Notes under the pieces: model-generated
The model's input: the letters and a program-made list of their open reading frames with translations, nothing else
Told to the model about the DNA's origin: nothing
Database searches by the model: none
Translations under genes and position numbers: made by a program
Part shown: positions 14,621 through 22,509 of the stretch, in pieces
Layout of the letters: each line of letters opens with the position of its first letter
How positions within the stretch are numbered: position 1 is the stretch's first letter
Assembly: GCA_035538735.1 (NCBI GenBank)
Contig: DATLJU010000213.1
Coordinates: 1 to 30,037 of the forward strand
DNA from: Anaeromyxobacter_A sp035538735
GTDB taxonomy: Bacteria; Myxococcota; Myxococcia; Myxococcales; Anaeromyxobacteraceae
Direction of reading: 5' to 3'
DNA: 30,037 nt

Positions 14621-16706
14621 GCTTCTCTCCCTGGACCGCGGCCGGCACGGTCGCCGGCGTCTCGAGGTGGGGCGGGGCCGTGGGCACGCCGGGCGCCGGC
14701 GCCGCCGCGGGCCGGTCGCGGGGGACCTCGACGCCCGGCGGTGGCGGCGGCCCGAACTGGATCCCCGCCCGCTCCAGCGCGTCGGCGCGCTTCAGCTGGA
14801 AGTAATAGCGCATGACCGCGGCGGCGGTCGGGGCCGCGTTCGACGCGCCGAAGCCGGAGTGCTCGTTCAGCACGACGACGACGATCTCGGGATCGTCGGC
14901 CGGCGCGAAGGACGCGAACCACGCGTGGTCGCGCTCGAAGTACGACACCTGCGACGCCTTGAGCCGCTTCGCGCCGAGCTTCACCACCTGCGCGGTGCCG
15001 GTCTTGCCCGCCGCCACCATCGGCTTGCCGTCGACGACGACGTCCTTGAGCCGCGAGGCGTAGGCGGTGCCGAACGGCTCGTTGACCGCCGCCTCCATGC
15101 CCTTCAGGACCTGCGCGCGCGTCCCGGGCTTGATGGGAATCTGGCGGGTCACCACCGGGCCGAACTCCTGGACCGTCTCGCCGTTCGGGTCCTCGATCCG
15201 CCGCACCACCTGCGGCTTGAAGACCTTCCCGGTGGCGAGCGCGCCGTAGAGGACGACCTGCTGCATGGGCGTCACGTTCACGTCGCCCTGCCCGATGGCG
15301 ATGTTGAGGGACATGCCGTGCTGGTAGCCGCCGGCGAGGTGGCGGTCGTGCCACGCCTCGTCCGGCATGACGCCGGAGATCTCGCCCGCCAGGTCGAAGC
15401 CGGTCGGGCCGCCCAGGCCGAGCAGGTGCGCCCACTTCGCGATGGCGTCGGTGCCGAGCCGGTCGCCGAGCGCGTAGTAGAAGACGTCGCAGGACGCGCC
15501 GAGCGCGTGCTCGAGGTCCACGTTCCCGTGGCCCTTCTCCTTGTCGCAGCGCCACCGGTGGCCGCCGAGCGTGTAGTGGCCGGGGCAGTAGATGGTGCCG
15601 CCCGGCTTGAGCACGCCGTCCTCCAGCGCCGCGATGGAGGTCACCACCTTGAAGGTCGAGCCGGGGTGGTAGTGCTCCTGGATGGCGCGGAACAGCTCGG
15701 GGCGGAGCGGGTCGTCGTGGATGACCTTCAGCTCGGCGCGGGAGATGCGGCCGGAGAGCTTGTTCGGATCGGGCGAGGGCCGGTCGACGAGCGCGAGCAG
15801 GAAGCCGGTCTTCGCGTCCATGACGAGGACCGCGCCGGCGGTGGCCGGGAAGAACTTCTCGGCGAACTCCTGCAGCCGCCAGTCGATGGAGAGGACGAGG
15901 TTCTGGCCCGGCCGCGAGGCCTCGAAGCGCTGGTCCTCCGGGATGAGGTCCTCGAGGTCGCCGCCCTTGGCGTTGCCCTTCGCGTCCACCACCACCCGAC
16001 GGCGCCCGTCGACGCCGCGGAGGTGCGACTCCCAGCGGCGCTCCAGGCCCCGCCGGCCGATGTAGTCGCCGAGCTGGTACTGGAGCTCGCCGTCGTTGCG
16101 CTGCTCGATCTCGGCGTTGGCCTTCTTGAGCTCGTCGGCGCCGATCTCGTTCATGTAGCCGAAGAGGTGCCCGCCCCAGGCGCCGTAGCGGTAGTTGCGG
16201 TGCGGCGCGGGGATGACGTCGACGCCGGAGAGCGCGCCCGGCACCCGGTTGGCCTCGATGATGTCGAGCTCCTCGCGGGCGATGTCCACCTTCACCGTGA
16301 AGGGCCGGAAGCGCTCCAGGCCGCGCGCGGAATGGAGCCGCTGCTGCGACCGCTCCAGCTCCTCGTCGGTCAGCGACAGGAGCGTGCCGAGCTGCCCCAG
16401 CAGCTCGTCGCACTGCTTTCCGCAGAAGTACGGCGTGAGGGTCACGTCGTACGAAGGGCGCGAGTCGACGAGGATCCGGTGGTTTCGGTCGAGGATGAAG
16501 CCGCGGTCCGCCGGGACGCGCAGCTCCTTCACGAAGTTCTCGTCGGCGCGCTCCTTGTATTCGTCTCCGCGCAGGATCTGGAGCTGGTAGAGGCGCACCC
16601 CGAGCACGAGGAACGCGATCGACGCCACCACGGTCATGATGGCGGTGCGCGGCCGGAGCTCGGCCTGGGCGGTGTTCGGGGCGGTGGCGGTGGGGACGCG
16701 GACCAT
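14610..16706 (-). CDS. mrdA: Penicillin-binding protein 2 (elongasome transpeptidase)
   Basis: A 698-residue class B PBP, the transpeptidase partner of RodA. It has a short cytoplasmic N-terminus, one membrane helix (about residues 22-38, TAIMTVVASIAFLVLGVRLY), the pedestal domain beginning RVPADRGFILDRN, and the transpeptidase domain. Catalytic motifs are S350-T-F-K353 (HPGSTFKV), S405-C-D407 and K568-T-G (GKTGTAQ). The C-terminal ~60 residues are a Pro/Ala-rich tail of unknown use, longer than in E. coli PBP2 (633 residues). A CGKQCDE pair in the pedestal (about residues 94-100) is unusual for this domain. The ATG at 16706 lacks a good Shine-Dalgarno (AAAGAG only). It is preceded by mreD with a 45-base gap. 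Confidence 0.96.
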   Translation of the reverse strand: MVRVPTATAPNTAQAELRPRTAIMTVVASIAFLVLGVRLYQLQILRGDEYKERADENFVKELRVPADRGFILDRNHRILVDSRPSYDVTLTPYFCGKQCDELLGQLGTLLSLTDEELERSQQRLHSARGLERFRPFTVKVDIAREELDIIEANRVPGALSGVDVIPAPHRNYRYGAWGGHLFGYMNEIGADELKKANAEIEQRNDGELQYQLGDYIGRRGLERRWESHLRGVDGRRRVVVDAKGNAKGGDLEDLIPEDQRFEASRPGQNLVLSIDWRLQEFAEKFFPATAGAVLVMDAKTGFLLALVDRPSPDPNKLSGRISRAELKVIHDDPLRPELFRAIQEHYHPGSTFKVVTSIAALEDGVLKPGGTIYCPGHYTLGGHRWRCDKEKGHGNVDLEHALGASCDVFYYALGDRLGTDAIAKWAHLLGLGGPTGFDLAGEISGVMPDEAWHDRHLAGGYQHGMSLNIAIGQGDVNVTPMQQVVLYGALATGKVFKPQVVRRIEDPNGETVQEFGPVVTRQIPIKPGTRAQVLKGMEAAVNEPFGTAYASRLKDVVVDGKPMVAAGKTGTAQVVKLGAKRLKASQVSYFERDHAWFASFAPADDPEIVVVVLNEHSGFGASNAAPTAAAVMRYYFQLKRADALERAGIQFGPPPPPGVEVPRDRPAAAPAPGVPTAPPHLETPATVPAAVQGEKRGA

Positions 16707-16751
16707 CTCTTTTTCAGGGTCTCCGGCGGAGGGCGCAGCCGGGCGATCTCC

Positions 16752-17261
16752 TCATCGGAGGAGGCCCGGCTCCTCGCGCGCGAACAGGCCGTCGAGGCGC
16801 CGCATCCCGAGGAGCACGAGCGGGGATAGCGCGCCGGTGAGGCACGCGTCCACGAACACGCGGCCGAGCAGCCCGAATCCGGGCGCCGTCTCGACCGGCG
16901 ACACGGCGCGGGTGAGCAGCAGCGCCCCGACGCCGAAGAGGAAGGCACCGACCGCGGTGATCACCGCGAAGCCGGTCTTGCCGTGGATGGACAGGGCGGC
17001 GCCGGCGAGGCGGCTCCCGAGGAAGAGCGCCACCGCGAGGAACGTCATGAGCCCCTTCGGCCCACCCGCCATGAGGTCGAGGACGTACCCGACCGCCGCG
17101 GCGCCGACCGCCCCGTCCACGTTCCCTGCGAACAGCCCGAGATAGACCACGACCGGCAGCGCGAGCGAGAGGGAGACGGCGCCGCCGCCCAGGTAGCGCA
17201 GAAGCGCGGCCTGCACCGACACGAGTAGCAGCGCGGCGGCGAAGGCGAAGACGGGCTTCAA
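16752..17261 (-). CDS. mreD: Rod shape-determining protein MreD
   Basis: A 169-residue integral membrane protein with five to six hydrophobic helices and little else, fitting MreD, which supports assembly of the MreC/PBP2/RodA elongasome. Family features are the N-terminal pattern KPVFAFAAALLLVSVQAALLRYL, the mid-region GYVLDLMAGGPKGLMTFLAVAL and a helix-rich end. The start is assigned to a TTG at 17261 that overlaps the mreC stop in TTGA. This gives the usual family length and puts the first helix at the N-terminus; no in-frame ATG or GTG precedes the first helix. Position between mreC and mrdA makes the call secure despite weak sequence motifs. Confidence 0.9.
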   Translation of the reverse strand: MKPVFAFAAALLLVSVQAALLRYLGGGAVSLSLALPVVVYLGLFAGNVDGAVGAAAVGYVLDLMAGGPKGLMTFLAVALFLGSRLAGAALSIHGKTGFAVITAVGAFLFGVGALLLTRAVSPVETAPGFGLLGRVFVDACLTGALSPLVLLGMRRLDGLFAREEPGLLR

Positions 17262-18238
17262 GGCTTCGCCTCCGCGGCCGCGGTCACGCGGCCCGGGGCC
17301 GGCACCGGACCGGCCTCGCCGCCCCCGACGCCGGTCACCGCGGTCGCGGCTGCCGCCGTGCGCGCCGGCGCGGCGTGAGCCGCGGCCGCGGGCACGGCCT
17401 CGTCGGTGCGGCGGTCGAAGGAGGTCATCACCAGGACCTCCTCGACCTTCGTGACGTCCACGGCCGGCGCGACGTCGGCGCGCTGGTAGAGGCCCTGGCC
17501 GCTGCGCTTCAGCCCCGTGATCCGCCCCACCGGCAGACCGCGCGGGAACACGCCGTCCGTGCCGGAGGTGACGAGCACGTCGCCGTCCTGCATGTCGTCC
17601 GAGCGCAGCGCGTACTCGAGGCGACACGCGTCCGGCGCGCCGGTGCCGCGGACGTTGGCGCGGGCGCGAGAGCGCTCGACGCGCACCGCGATCGAGCTGT
17701 TCCGATCCGACAGCAGCAGCACGTCGGAGGTCGTGTCGGTGACGGCGTGGACGCGTCCGACCACCCCCTGCGCGACCACGACGGGCATCATCCGCGCGAC
17801 ACCCTCGCGCGCGCCGCGATCGAGGGTGACGAGCTGCAGCCCCTTGGGATCGAGGCGGACGCCGACGATGCGGGCGCCAACGACGCGCCGGTCGGGCACC
17901 TCGCGGGCGAAGCCGAGCAGCCGCCGCAGCCGCTCGTTCTCCTCGCGAGCGCGAGTGAGCTCGAGCTGGTCGAGCTTGAGGGCCGTGGCCTCGTGCTGCA
18001 GCGCCAGCGCGCGAGCGTGCGCGCCCCGGAGCCCGACGTAGCTGTTCCAGGTCTCGATCGCGCCGCTGATCGTCCAGCCGATGGCCTTCTCGATCGGCCC
18101 GGTCAACGCCAGGATCACCCGATCGAGGCGCGTGCGCTCGCTCGGGTGCTTGGCATGAGCAAAGAACACCCCGAGCGGCAAGACGAGCAGCAGGCAGACG
18201 AGGATGAGCTCGCGATAGCGCTTCAGCAGTCCGACCAC
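17258..18238 (-). CDS. mreC: Rod shape-determining protein MreC
   Basis: A 326-residue bitopic inner-membrane protein that scaffolds the elongasome in the periplasm. It has one N-terminal membrane helix (about residues 10-27, LILVCLLLVLPLGVFFAH) and a coiled-coil region (about 75-110, with LELTRAREENERLRRLLGF). Two beta-barrel lobes follow with the typical MreC sequences VVGARIVGVRLDPKGLQLVTLDRG, VVAQGVVGRVHAVTDTTSDVLLLSD and GDVLVTSGTDGVFPRGLPVGRI. After residue ~265 comes an Ala/Pro/Thr-rich low-complexity tail. The start is GTG at 18238, with GGGAG upstream. mreB, its usual upstream neighbour, is replaced here by a divergent foldase gene. Confidence 0.95.
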   Translation of the reverse strand: MVGLLKRYRELILVCLLLVLPLGVFFAHAKHPSERTRLDRVILALTGPIEKAIGWTISGAIETWNSYVGLRGAHARALALQHEATALKLDQLELTRAREENERLRRLLGFAREVPDRRVVGARIVGVRLDPKGLQLVTLDRGAREGVARMMPVVVAQGVVGRVHAVTDTTSDVLLLSDRNSSIAVRVERSRARANVRGTGAPDACRLEYALRSDDMQDGDVLVTSGTDGVFPRGLPVGRITGLKRSGQGLYQRADVAPAVDVTKVEEVLVMTSFDRRTDEAVPAAAAHAAPARTAAAATAVTGVGGGEAGPVPAPGRVTAAAEAKP

Positions 18239-18288
18239 ACCGGCTCCCGGGCGCAGCCGTCCGCCGCCCCCCTCGGTTCCAAAAACCC

Positions 18289-18316
18289 TTGCATTTTAGC
18301 GCATCTCGACTAGGGT
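18289..18316 (+). promoter_or_regulatory. Promoter for the PpiD-like foldase gene
   Basis: TTGCAT (18289-18294), a 16-base spacer and TAGGGT (18311-18316) lie about 67 bases upstream of the plus-strand ATG at 18383. The -10 is weak (3/6). Its support comes mainly from mirror symmetry with the opposite-strand promoter occupying the same bases. Confidence 0.4.
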
Positions 18317-18320
18317 GCAA
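18293..18320 (-). promoter_or_regulatory. Promoter for mreC-mreD-mrdA-rodA
   Basis: On the minus strand TTGCAC (18320-18315), a 16-base spacer and TAAAAT (18298-18293, 5/6 to TATAAT) lie about 55 bases upstream of the mreC GTG at 18238. It overlaps the divergent foldase promoter almost completely, so polymerase binding at the two should be mutually exclusive. Confidence 0.5.
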
Positions 18321-18382
18321 CCTTCCTCAAGCGGCCCGCAACCGGCGGTATCGCCGCGTTCAACAATCCGGAGCGCCGTTCC

Positions 18383-19951
18383 ATGCTCGACACCCTGAGG
18401 GCGAACTCGCGCAGCGTCCTCACCTACGTCCTCTTCGGCATCATCATCGTCGTGTTCGTCGTCTCGTTCGGGCCTGGCTCGAAAGGGTGCAGCGGCGGTG
18501 GTGGCGCACCCCAGACCTGGGCGGCCAAGGTGAACGGCGAGGTGGTCTCGCCCACCGAGTTCGACCAGCAGTACGGGCAGCTGGCGCGGATCTACCAGCA
18601 GCAGGGCGCGCCCGACCTGAACGCGCTCCTCCAGACGCGGCTCCGCCAGATGGCGATGGAGCAGCTCGTCCAGCGCGAGCTCATCGATCAGGAGGCGCAG
18701 CGGCAGGGGATCGTGGTGAGCGACGACGAGGTCTCCGCCGCCATCAAGGCCCTGCCCGCGTTCCAGAGCGAGGGCCGCTTCGACGTGGAGCTGTACCGGC
18801 GCGCGGTGACGAGCGCCTACGGTTCGCCGGGGAAGTTCGAGGAGCGGATGCGCAAGGACCTCGCCTACCAGAAGATGGTGGCGCTCCTGCGCGGGGCCGC
18901 CAAGGTCACCGACGACGAGGTCAAGGACGCCTGGGCGGCCGAGAACGACCGCGTCGCGCTCGAGCTGGCGCGTTTCCCGTACGCGCTGGCGCGGGCCGAG
19001 GCGAAGGTGACCGACGCCGAGGTGAAGGACTACCTCGCCAAGAACGGCGCGCAGGTGGAGGCGTACTACAAGGCGCACCCCGCCCGCTTCGACAGGCCGA
19101 AGCGGATGCGCGCCCGGCACATCCTGGTGGCGGTCCCGGAGAACGCCGCGCAGGACGCGCAGGAGGCCGCGAAGAAGAAGATCGAAGCGCTGGCCGAGCG
19201 GGTGAAGAAGGGTGAAGCCTTCGGCAAGCTGGCGCAGGAGGCCTCCGAGGACCCCGGCTCGAAGGCGCAGGGTGGCGACCTCGGCTTCTTCGGCCCCGGC
19301 GTCATGGCGAAGCCGTTCGAGGACGCCGCCGCGAAGCTCTCGCCCGGCCAGGTCTCCGAGCCGGTCCGGACGCAGTTCGGCTGGCACCTCGTGAAGCTCG
19401 AGGCGGTCGAGCCGGCGAAGAAGCAGACGCTCGACGAGGCGAAGCCGGAGATCGCGCGCGAGCTGCTCGAGGGCGAAGCGGCGAAGAAGCTGGCCGCGCA
19501 GCGCGCCGACGACGCCCTGAAGAAGCTCCAGTCCGGCAAGAGCTTCGCCGAGGTGCTCCCCGCGAAGGGGGCCCAGGTCAAGGTGGGCGGGCAGCCCATC
19601 GTCGCGGAGGAGACCGGGTCCTTCCCGGCCTCGAACGCTCCCAACGTGCCGAAGCTGGGGCCGGCCCCGGAGCTCTTCGCCGACGCGGTCAAGGCGAACG
19701 CCGGCCAGGTGCTCCCGCGCGTCTACGACACGGCGGGCGGCCCCGTGGTGGCGCGGGTCAAGGAGCGCCAGCGCGCCGACGCCTCCAAGTTCGCCGAGCA
19801 CAAGGCCGACGTCGAGTCGCGCCTGCGCCTGCGCCGCGAGTCGGAGCTGGAGCGCGCCTGGGTGGACGCGCTCCGCAAGAAGGCGAAGGTGCAGACGAAC
19901 GAGGCCTTCGTGCAGGGGACGGCTCGCTCCGGACCGGTCGAGCTCGATTAG
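18383..19951 (+). CDS. ppiD: PpiD/SurA-type periplasmic peptidyl-prolyl isomerase
   Basis: A 522-residue inner-membrane-anchored foldase. A short N-terminus is followed by one membrane helix (about residues 13-30, LTYVLFGIIIVVFVVSFG), which is the PpiD architecture. Next comes a SurA-like chaperone domain (VNGEVVSPTEFDQQYGQL, QLVQRELIDQEAQRQGIVVSDDEV) and one parvulin rotamase domain at about residues 240-350, with RARHILVAV, EASEDPGSKAQGGDLGFFGPG and FGWHLVKLE. A charged helical C-terminal chaperone region follows. Its role is folding exported proteins near the Sec translocon. The protein is shorter than E. coli PpiD (623 residues). The ATG at 18383 has GGAG 11 bases upstream. maf follows 27 bases after the stop. 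Confidence 0.92.
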   Translation: MLDTLRANSRSVLTYVLFGIIIVVFVVSFGPGSKGCSGGGGAPQTWAAKVNGEVVSPTEFDQQYGQLARIYQQQGAPDLNALLQTRLRQMAMEQLVQRELIDQEAQRQGIVVSDDEVSAAIKALPAFQSEGRFDVELYRRAVTSAYGSPGKFEERMRKDLAYQKMVALLRGAAKVTDDEVKDAWAAENDRVALELARFPYALARAEAKVTDAEVKDYLAKNGAQVEAYYKAHPARFDRPKRMRARHILVAVPENAAQDAQEAAKKKIEALAERVKKGEAFGKLAQEASEDPGSKAQGGDLGFFGPGVMAKPFEDAAAKLSPGQVSEPVRTQFGWHLVKLEAVEPAKKQTLDEAKPEIARELLEGEAAKKLAAQRADDALKKLQSGKSFAEVLPAKGAQVKVGGQPIVAEETGSFPASNAPNVPKLGPAPELFADAVKANAGQVLPRVYDTAGGPVVARVKERQRADASKFAEHKADVESRLRLRRESELERAWVDALRKKAKVQTNEAFVQGTARSGPVELD

Positions 19952-19978
19952 CCGCGGCCGGCCGCGCGGCCGCACGCC

Positions 19979-20551
19979 ATGACGCTCACGCTCGCCTCCC
20001 AGAGCCCGCGCCGGCGCGAGCTGCTCGGCCAGCTCGGCCTGGCGCTCGACGTGCGGCCCGCGGAGGTCGACGAGACGCCGCGCCCGGGCGAGGAGCCGCG
20101 AGCGTACGTGCTGCGGGTCGCGCAGGCGAAGGCGCGCGCGGTGGACGCGCCGGGTGTGGTGCTCGCCGCCGACACGGCGGTGGTGCTCGACGGGCGCATC
20201 CTCGGAAAGCCTCGCGACGCCGGCGACGCGGCCGCGATGCTCCGCGCGCTGTCCGGCCGCGCCCACCAGGTCATGACCGGCGTCTGCGCGCGTGGCGGTG
20301 GGCGGCAGGAGCTCGTCCTCGTGACGAGCGTGGTCGAGCTGACCGCGCTCTCCGAGCGACAGATCACGTGGTACATCGGGACGGGCGAGCCGCTCGACAA
20401 GGCGGGCGCGTACGCGGTGCAGGGCGTCGCCTCCGCGTTCGTGACCGCGGTGCGAGGCAGCGTCTCGAACGTCATCGGCCTGCCGCTCGCGGAGACGATC
20501 GAGGTGCTGCGGCACTTCGGGCTCCCGCTGCCCTGGGAGGCGCGGGGATGA
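19979..20551 (+). CDS. maf: Maf family nucleotide pyrophosphatase
   Basis: A 190-residue Maf/HAM1-fold enzyme that hydrolyses non-canonical or canonical nucleoside triphosphates to monophosphates; some members are linked to septum control. Motifs are LASQSPRRRELLGQLGL at the N-terminus, DET (31-33), the catalytic Asp65 in LAADTAVVLDGRILGKP, SGRAHQVMTGVC, and AYAVQGVAS with GSVSNVIGLPLAET. Which Maf subtype it is (dTTP/UTP or m7GTP) cannot be fixed by eye. The ATG at 19979 starts directly before LTLASQSP; the ribosome site is unclear because a CCGCGGCCGGCCGCGCGGCC palindrome-rich spacer precedes it. The stop overlaps the yggS ATG. Confidence 0.95.
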   Translation: MTLTLASQSPRRRELLGQLGLALDVRPAEVDETPRPGEEPRAYVLRVAQAKARAVDAPGVVLAADTAVVLDGRILGKPRDAGDAAAMLRALSGRAHQVMTGVCARGGGRQELVLVTSVVELTALSERQITWYIGTGEPLDKAGAYAVQGVASAFVTAVRGSVSNVIGLPLAETIEVLRHFGLPLPWEARG

Positions 20552-21222
20552 CGTCGCTCGCCGATCGGCTCGCCACCGTTCGCGCGCGACTCAGGCCCGG
20601 CGTGACGCTGGTCGCGGTCTCGAAGACGCAGCCGTCGAGCGCGATCCGCGAGGCCTACCAGGCCGGCCAGCGCGACTTCGGGGAGAACTACGCCCAGGAG
20701 TGGCGCGACAAGGCCTCCGAGCTCGCCGACCTCCCCGACCTCGTCTGGCACTTCATCGGCGGGCTTCAGACGAACAAGGTGAAGTACCTGGTGCCGGCGC
20801 CGCGCCCGGCCGCGGTGGCGGCGCCCGCGGTGCGCTGGGTCCACACCGTCGACAGGCTCGCGCTGGCGGAGGAGCTGTCGCGTCGGTCGGCGGCGCGGGG
20901 CGGGACGACGCGCGTCCTGCTCGAGGTGAACGTCGGCCAGGAGGCCTCGAAGGCCGGGTGCGCGCCCGGCGAGGTCGCCCGGCTGGCGGAGGCGGTGATG
21001 CGCCTCCCGGGCCTCGAGCTGCGGGGGCTCATGTGCATCCCGCCCGCCGAGGACGACCCCCGCCCGCACTTCGCGCGCCTGCGCGAGCTGCGCGACGCGC
21101 TCGGGCTCGCGCTCCCCGACCTGTCCATGGGGATGAGCGGCGACTATCCGGCGGCGATGGAAGAGGGCGCGACCCTCGTCCGCGTCGGCACCGCCATCTT
21201 CGGCGCACGACCCCGCGACTGA
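20548..21222 (+). CDS. yggS: YggS/PLPBP family PLP homeostasis protein
   Basis: A 224-residue PLP-binding protein of the YggS (PROSC/PLPBP) family, a TIM-barrel without known enzymatic activity that helps balance vitamin B6 and amino-acid pools. Lys26 in LVAVSKTQP is the PLP Schiff-base lysine. Other family markers are DFGENYAQEW, WHFIGGLQTNK, LRGLMCIPP, LSMGMSGDYPAAMEEGATLVRVGTAIFG (split across about residues 190-220). The ATG at 20548 overlaps the maf TGA in ATGA, with GGGAGG upstream, so the two are translationally coupled. A GC hairpin follows at 21260-21280. Confidence 0.96.
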   Translation: MTSLADRLATVRARLRPGVTLVAVSKTQPSSAIREAYQAGQRDFGENYAQEWRDKASELADLPDLVWHFIGGLQTNKVKYLVPAPRPAAVAAPAVRWVHTVDRLALAEELSRRSAARGGTTRVLLEVNVGQEASKAGCAPGEVARLAEAVMRLPGLELRGLMCIPPAEDDPRPHFARLRELRDALGLALPDLSMGMSGDYPAAMEEGATLVRVGTAIFGARPRD

Positions 21223-21259
21223 AGCGAGGGCACGGTCGTTCGGATGCACCGGGACCGAC

Positions 21260-21280
21260 GGGGGCGTCTCGGACGCCCCC
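21260..21280. terminator. Hairpin between convergent yggS and zinc-ribbon genes
   Basis: GGGGGCGTC (21260-21268) pairs perfectly with GACGCCCCC (21272-21280) around a TCG loop. It ends at the stop codon of the minus-strand zinc-ribbon gene. No U-tract is present, so strength is uncertain. Confidence 0.6.
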
Positions 21281-21496
21281 TCAGCTCTCCTTCAGCTTGA
21301 GCCGTCCGTCGTCGCTCACGGCGGCGCGAAACTCCTGCCCGCAGTAGCTGCACAAGACGTCGTCGCCGTCGCCGAACCCATCGTCGCAAGGGTTGGTGGC
21401 GTCGCACGCCGGGCACTCGAACTCCGTGTAGCGGCGCCGCCGCTCCTCCTCGCGCGGCTCGGCGTCCTCGTCGAAGGCGTATGGGTCGGTGGGCAC
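21281..21496 (-). CDS. Small zinc-ribbon protein
   Basis: A 71-residue acidic protein with two CxxC knuckles: Cys28-x2-Cys31 (FECPACDATNPC) and Cys49-x2-Cys52 (VLCSYCGQEF), spaced 17 residues apart as in a zinc ribbon. An additional Cys37 lies in the loop. The N-terminal third is a charged stretch (DEDAEPREEERRRR). The function is unknown; such mini zinc ribbons may mediate protein or nucleic-acid contacts. The start is assigned to a GTG at 21496, the first in-frame start before the conserved part, but no Shine-Dalgarno is visible, so the exact start is uncertain. It is convergent with yggS and divergent from the DUF3108 gene. Confidence 0.75.
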   Translation of the reverse strand: MPTDPYAFDEDAEPREEERRRRYTEFECPACDATNPCDDGFGDGDDVLCSYCGQEFRAAVSDDGRLKLKES

Positions 21497-21606
21497 GGCG
21501 GCGATGTTACCGCGCCGGCGCCAGAATGAGCGTCGACTTCGCGCTGGGGAGCGTGGTGGTCGTGCCGAGCGGGTATCGTCCAGGTGGCCCGCTCGCCGCG
21601 CGGCGC

Positions 21607-21612
21607 TAGACT
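21607..21612 (+). promoter_or_regulatory. Candidate -10 element for a leaderless DUF3108 transcript
   Basis: TAGACT (4/6 to TATAAT) ends six bases before the ATG at 21619, with no Shine-Dalgarno between. The geometry matches that seen upstream of nrdJ (TAGAAA, six bases, ATG). Confidence 0.35.
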
Positions 21613-21618
21613 CGCAGC

Positions 21619-22383
21619 ATGCTGCCGGCCGTCCTCGCGCTGGCCCTCGCCGCGCCGGAGTGCGGGCTCCCCCCGCTCGCGGACGCGCCGCCGTTCCGCG
21701 TCGGTGAGACGCTCGCTTACGACCTCGACGTGCTGGGCGTGGTGAAGGCGGGCACCGCCACGCTCTCGGTCGAGCCTCCCATCTCACGCGGCACGCTGCT
21801 CCCGCTGCGCGCGCGGGTCAGGAACATCTCCGTGTTCGCGAAGGCACGGCACGTGAAAGGCTACGCGCTGTCGTGGGTCGACGCCAGGACGCTCCGCCCG
21901 CAACGGTACCTCGACGACGTGGAGGAGGACGGGGTGCGCAAGAGCACCGATACGCGCCTCGATCGCCCCGGCCCGATCACGATGGAGTGGCGCCTCGGCG
22001 AGCGCCGCGGCACCACCACCGCCCCGCGCGAGAGGGAGGTCCTGGACCTCCTCTCCGCGATCTACTATCTGCGCGCGATCCGCCTCGAACCTGGCACGCG
22101 GCTGTGCTTCGACCTCGTGGCAAACCGCCGCATCTGGCGCCTCGACGGTGAGGTGGCTCCGGGCCACGAGAAGGTGGACTCCGCCGCCGGCTCGTTCGAC
22201 ACGGTCCGGGTCGATGCCGTCCTCACCCGCGCCGACGGCACGGGCGCGCGGAGACCGGTTCACTTCTGGTACAGCCGGGGTGAGCACCGCCTCCCCGTCG
22301 CCGCCGTGAGCGAGATCGATCTCGGGCCCGTCCGCGCGATGCTCGCCCGGGTCAGCGCACCGGCGACGCCACCGGCCAAGTGA
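21619..22383 (+). CDS. Exported DUF3108 family protein
   Basis: A 254-residue predicted secreted protein. The first ~20 residues (MLPAVLALALAAPECG) look like a signal peptide with little N-terminal charge; the Cys after APE does not form a good lipobox. The body matches the DUF3108 pattern: FRVGETLAYDLDVLGVVKAGTATLSV near the N-terminus, then repeated beta-strands (LRARVRNISVF, RYLDDVEEDGVRKSTDTRLDR), LDLLSAIYYLRAI and a late VHFWYSRGEHRLPVAAVSEIDLG segment. Family members are periplasmic or outer-membrane associated beta-rich proteins of unknown function. The ATG at 21619 lacks a ribosome site and may be leaderless. The gene stands alone. Confidence 0.85.
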   Translation: MLPAVLALALAAPECGLPPLADAPPFRVGETLAYDLDVLGVVKAGTATLSVEPPISRGTLLPLRARVRNISVFAKARHVKGYALSWVDARTLRPQRYLDDVEEDGVRKSTDTRLDRPGPITMEWRLGERRGTTTAPREREVLDLLSAIYYLRAIRLEPGTRLCFDLVANRRIWRLDGEVAPGHEKVDSAAGSFDTVRVDAVLTRADGTGARRPVHFWYSRGEHRLPVAAVSEIDLGPVRAMLARVSAPATPPAK

Positions 22384-22422
22384 TCGCGATACGGGAGGAA
22401 GCCGCCCCGCGAGCTGCGCGGT

Positions 22423-22458
22423 CCCCGTCGGGGCCTCGGCGAGCTTCGCCCGACGGGG
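22423..22458. terminator. Hairpin between convergent DUF3108 and DUF507 genes
   Basis: CCCCGTCGGG (22423-22432) pairs exactly with CCCGACGGGG (22449-22458), a 10-bp stem with a 16-base loop, in the 126-base spacer between two convergent genes. It is probably a bidirectional terminator. No T-run follows on either strand. Confidence 0.55.
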
Positions 22459-22509
22459 CGGATGGGGCCCCCGCGCCGGCGCACCGGCCGGCGTGGGTCG
22501 ACGCACCGT

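Noticed and set aside
14667..16829. Long plus-strand open frame opposite mrdA
   Set aside because: Composition is low-complexity Arg/Val/Glu and it mirrors the codon positions of the clear PBP2 gene; no motif or ribosome site.
19952..19978. Palindromic CCGCGGCCGGCCGCGCGGCC between ppiD and maf as a terminator
   Set aside because: It is only 27 bases between two co-directional genes, has no T-run and leaves no space for another promoter; probably just GC-rich spacer.
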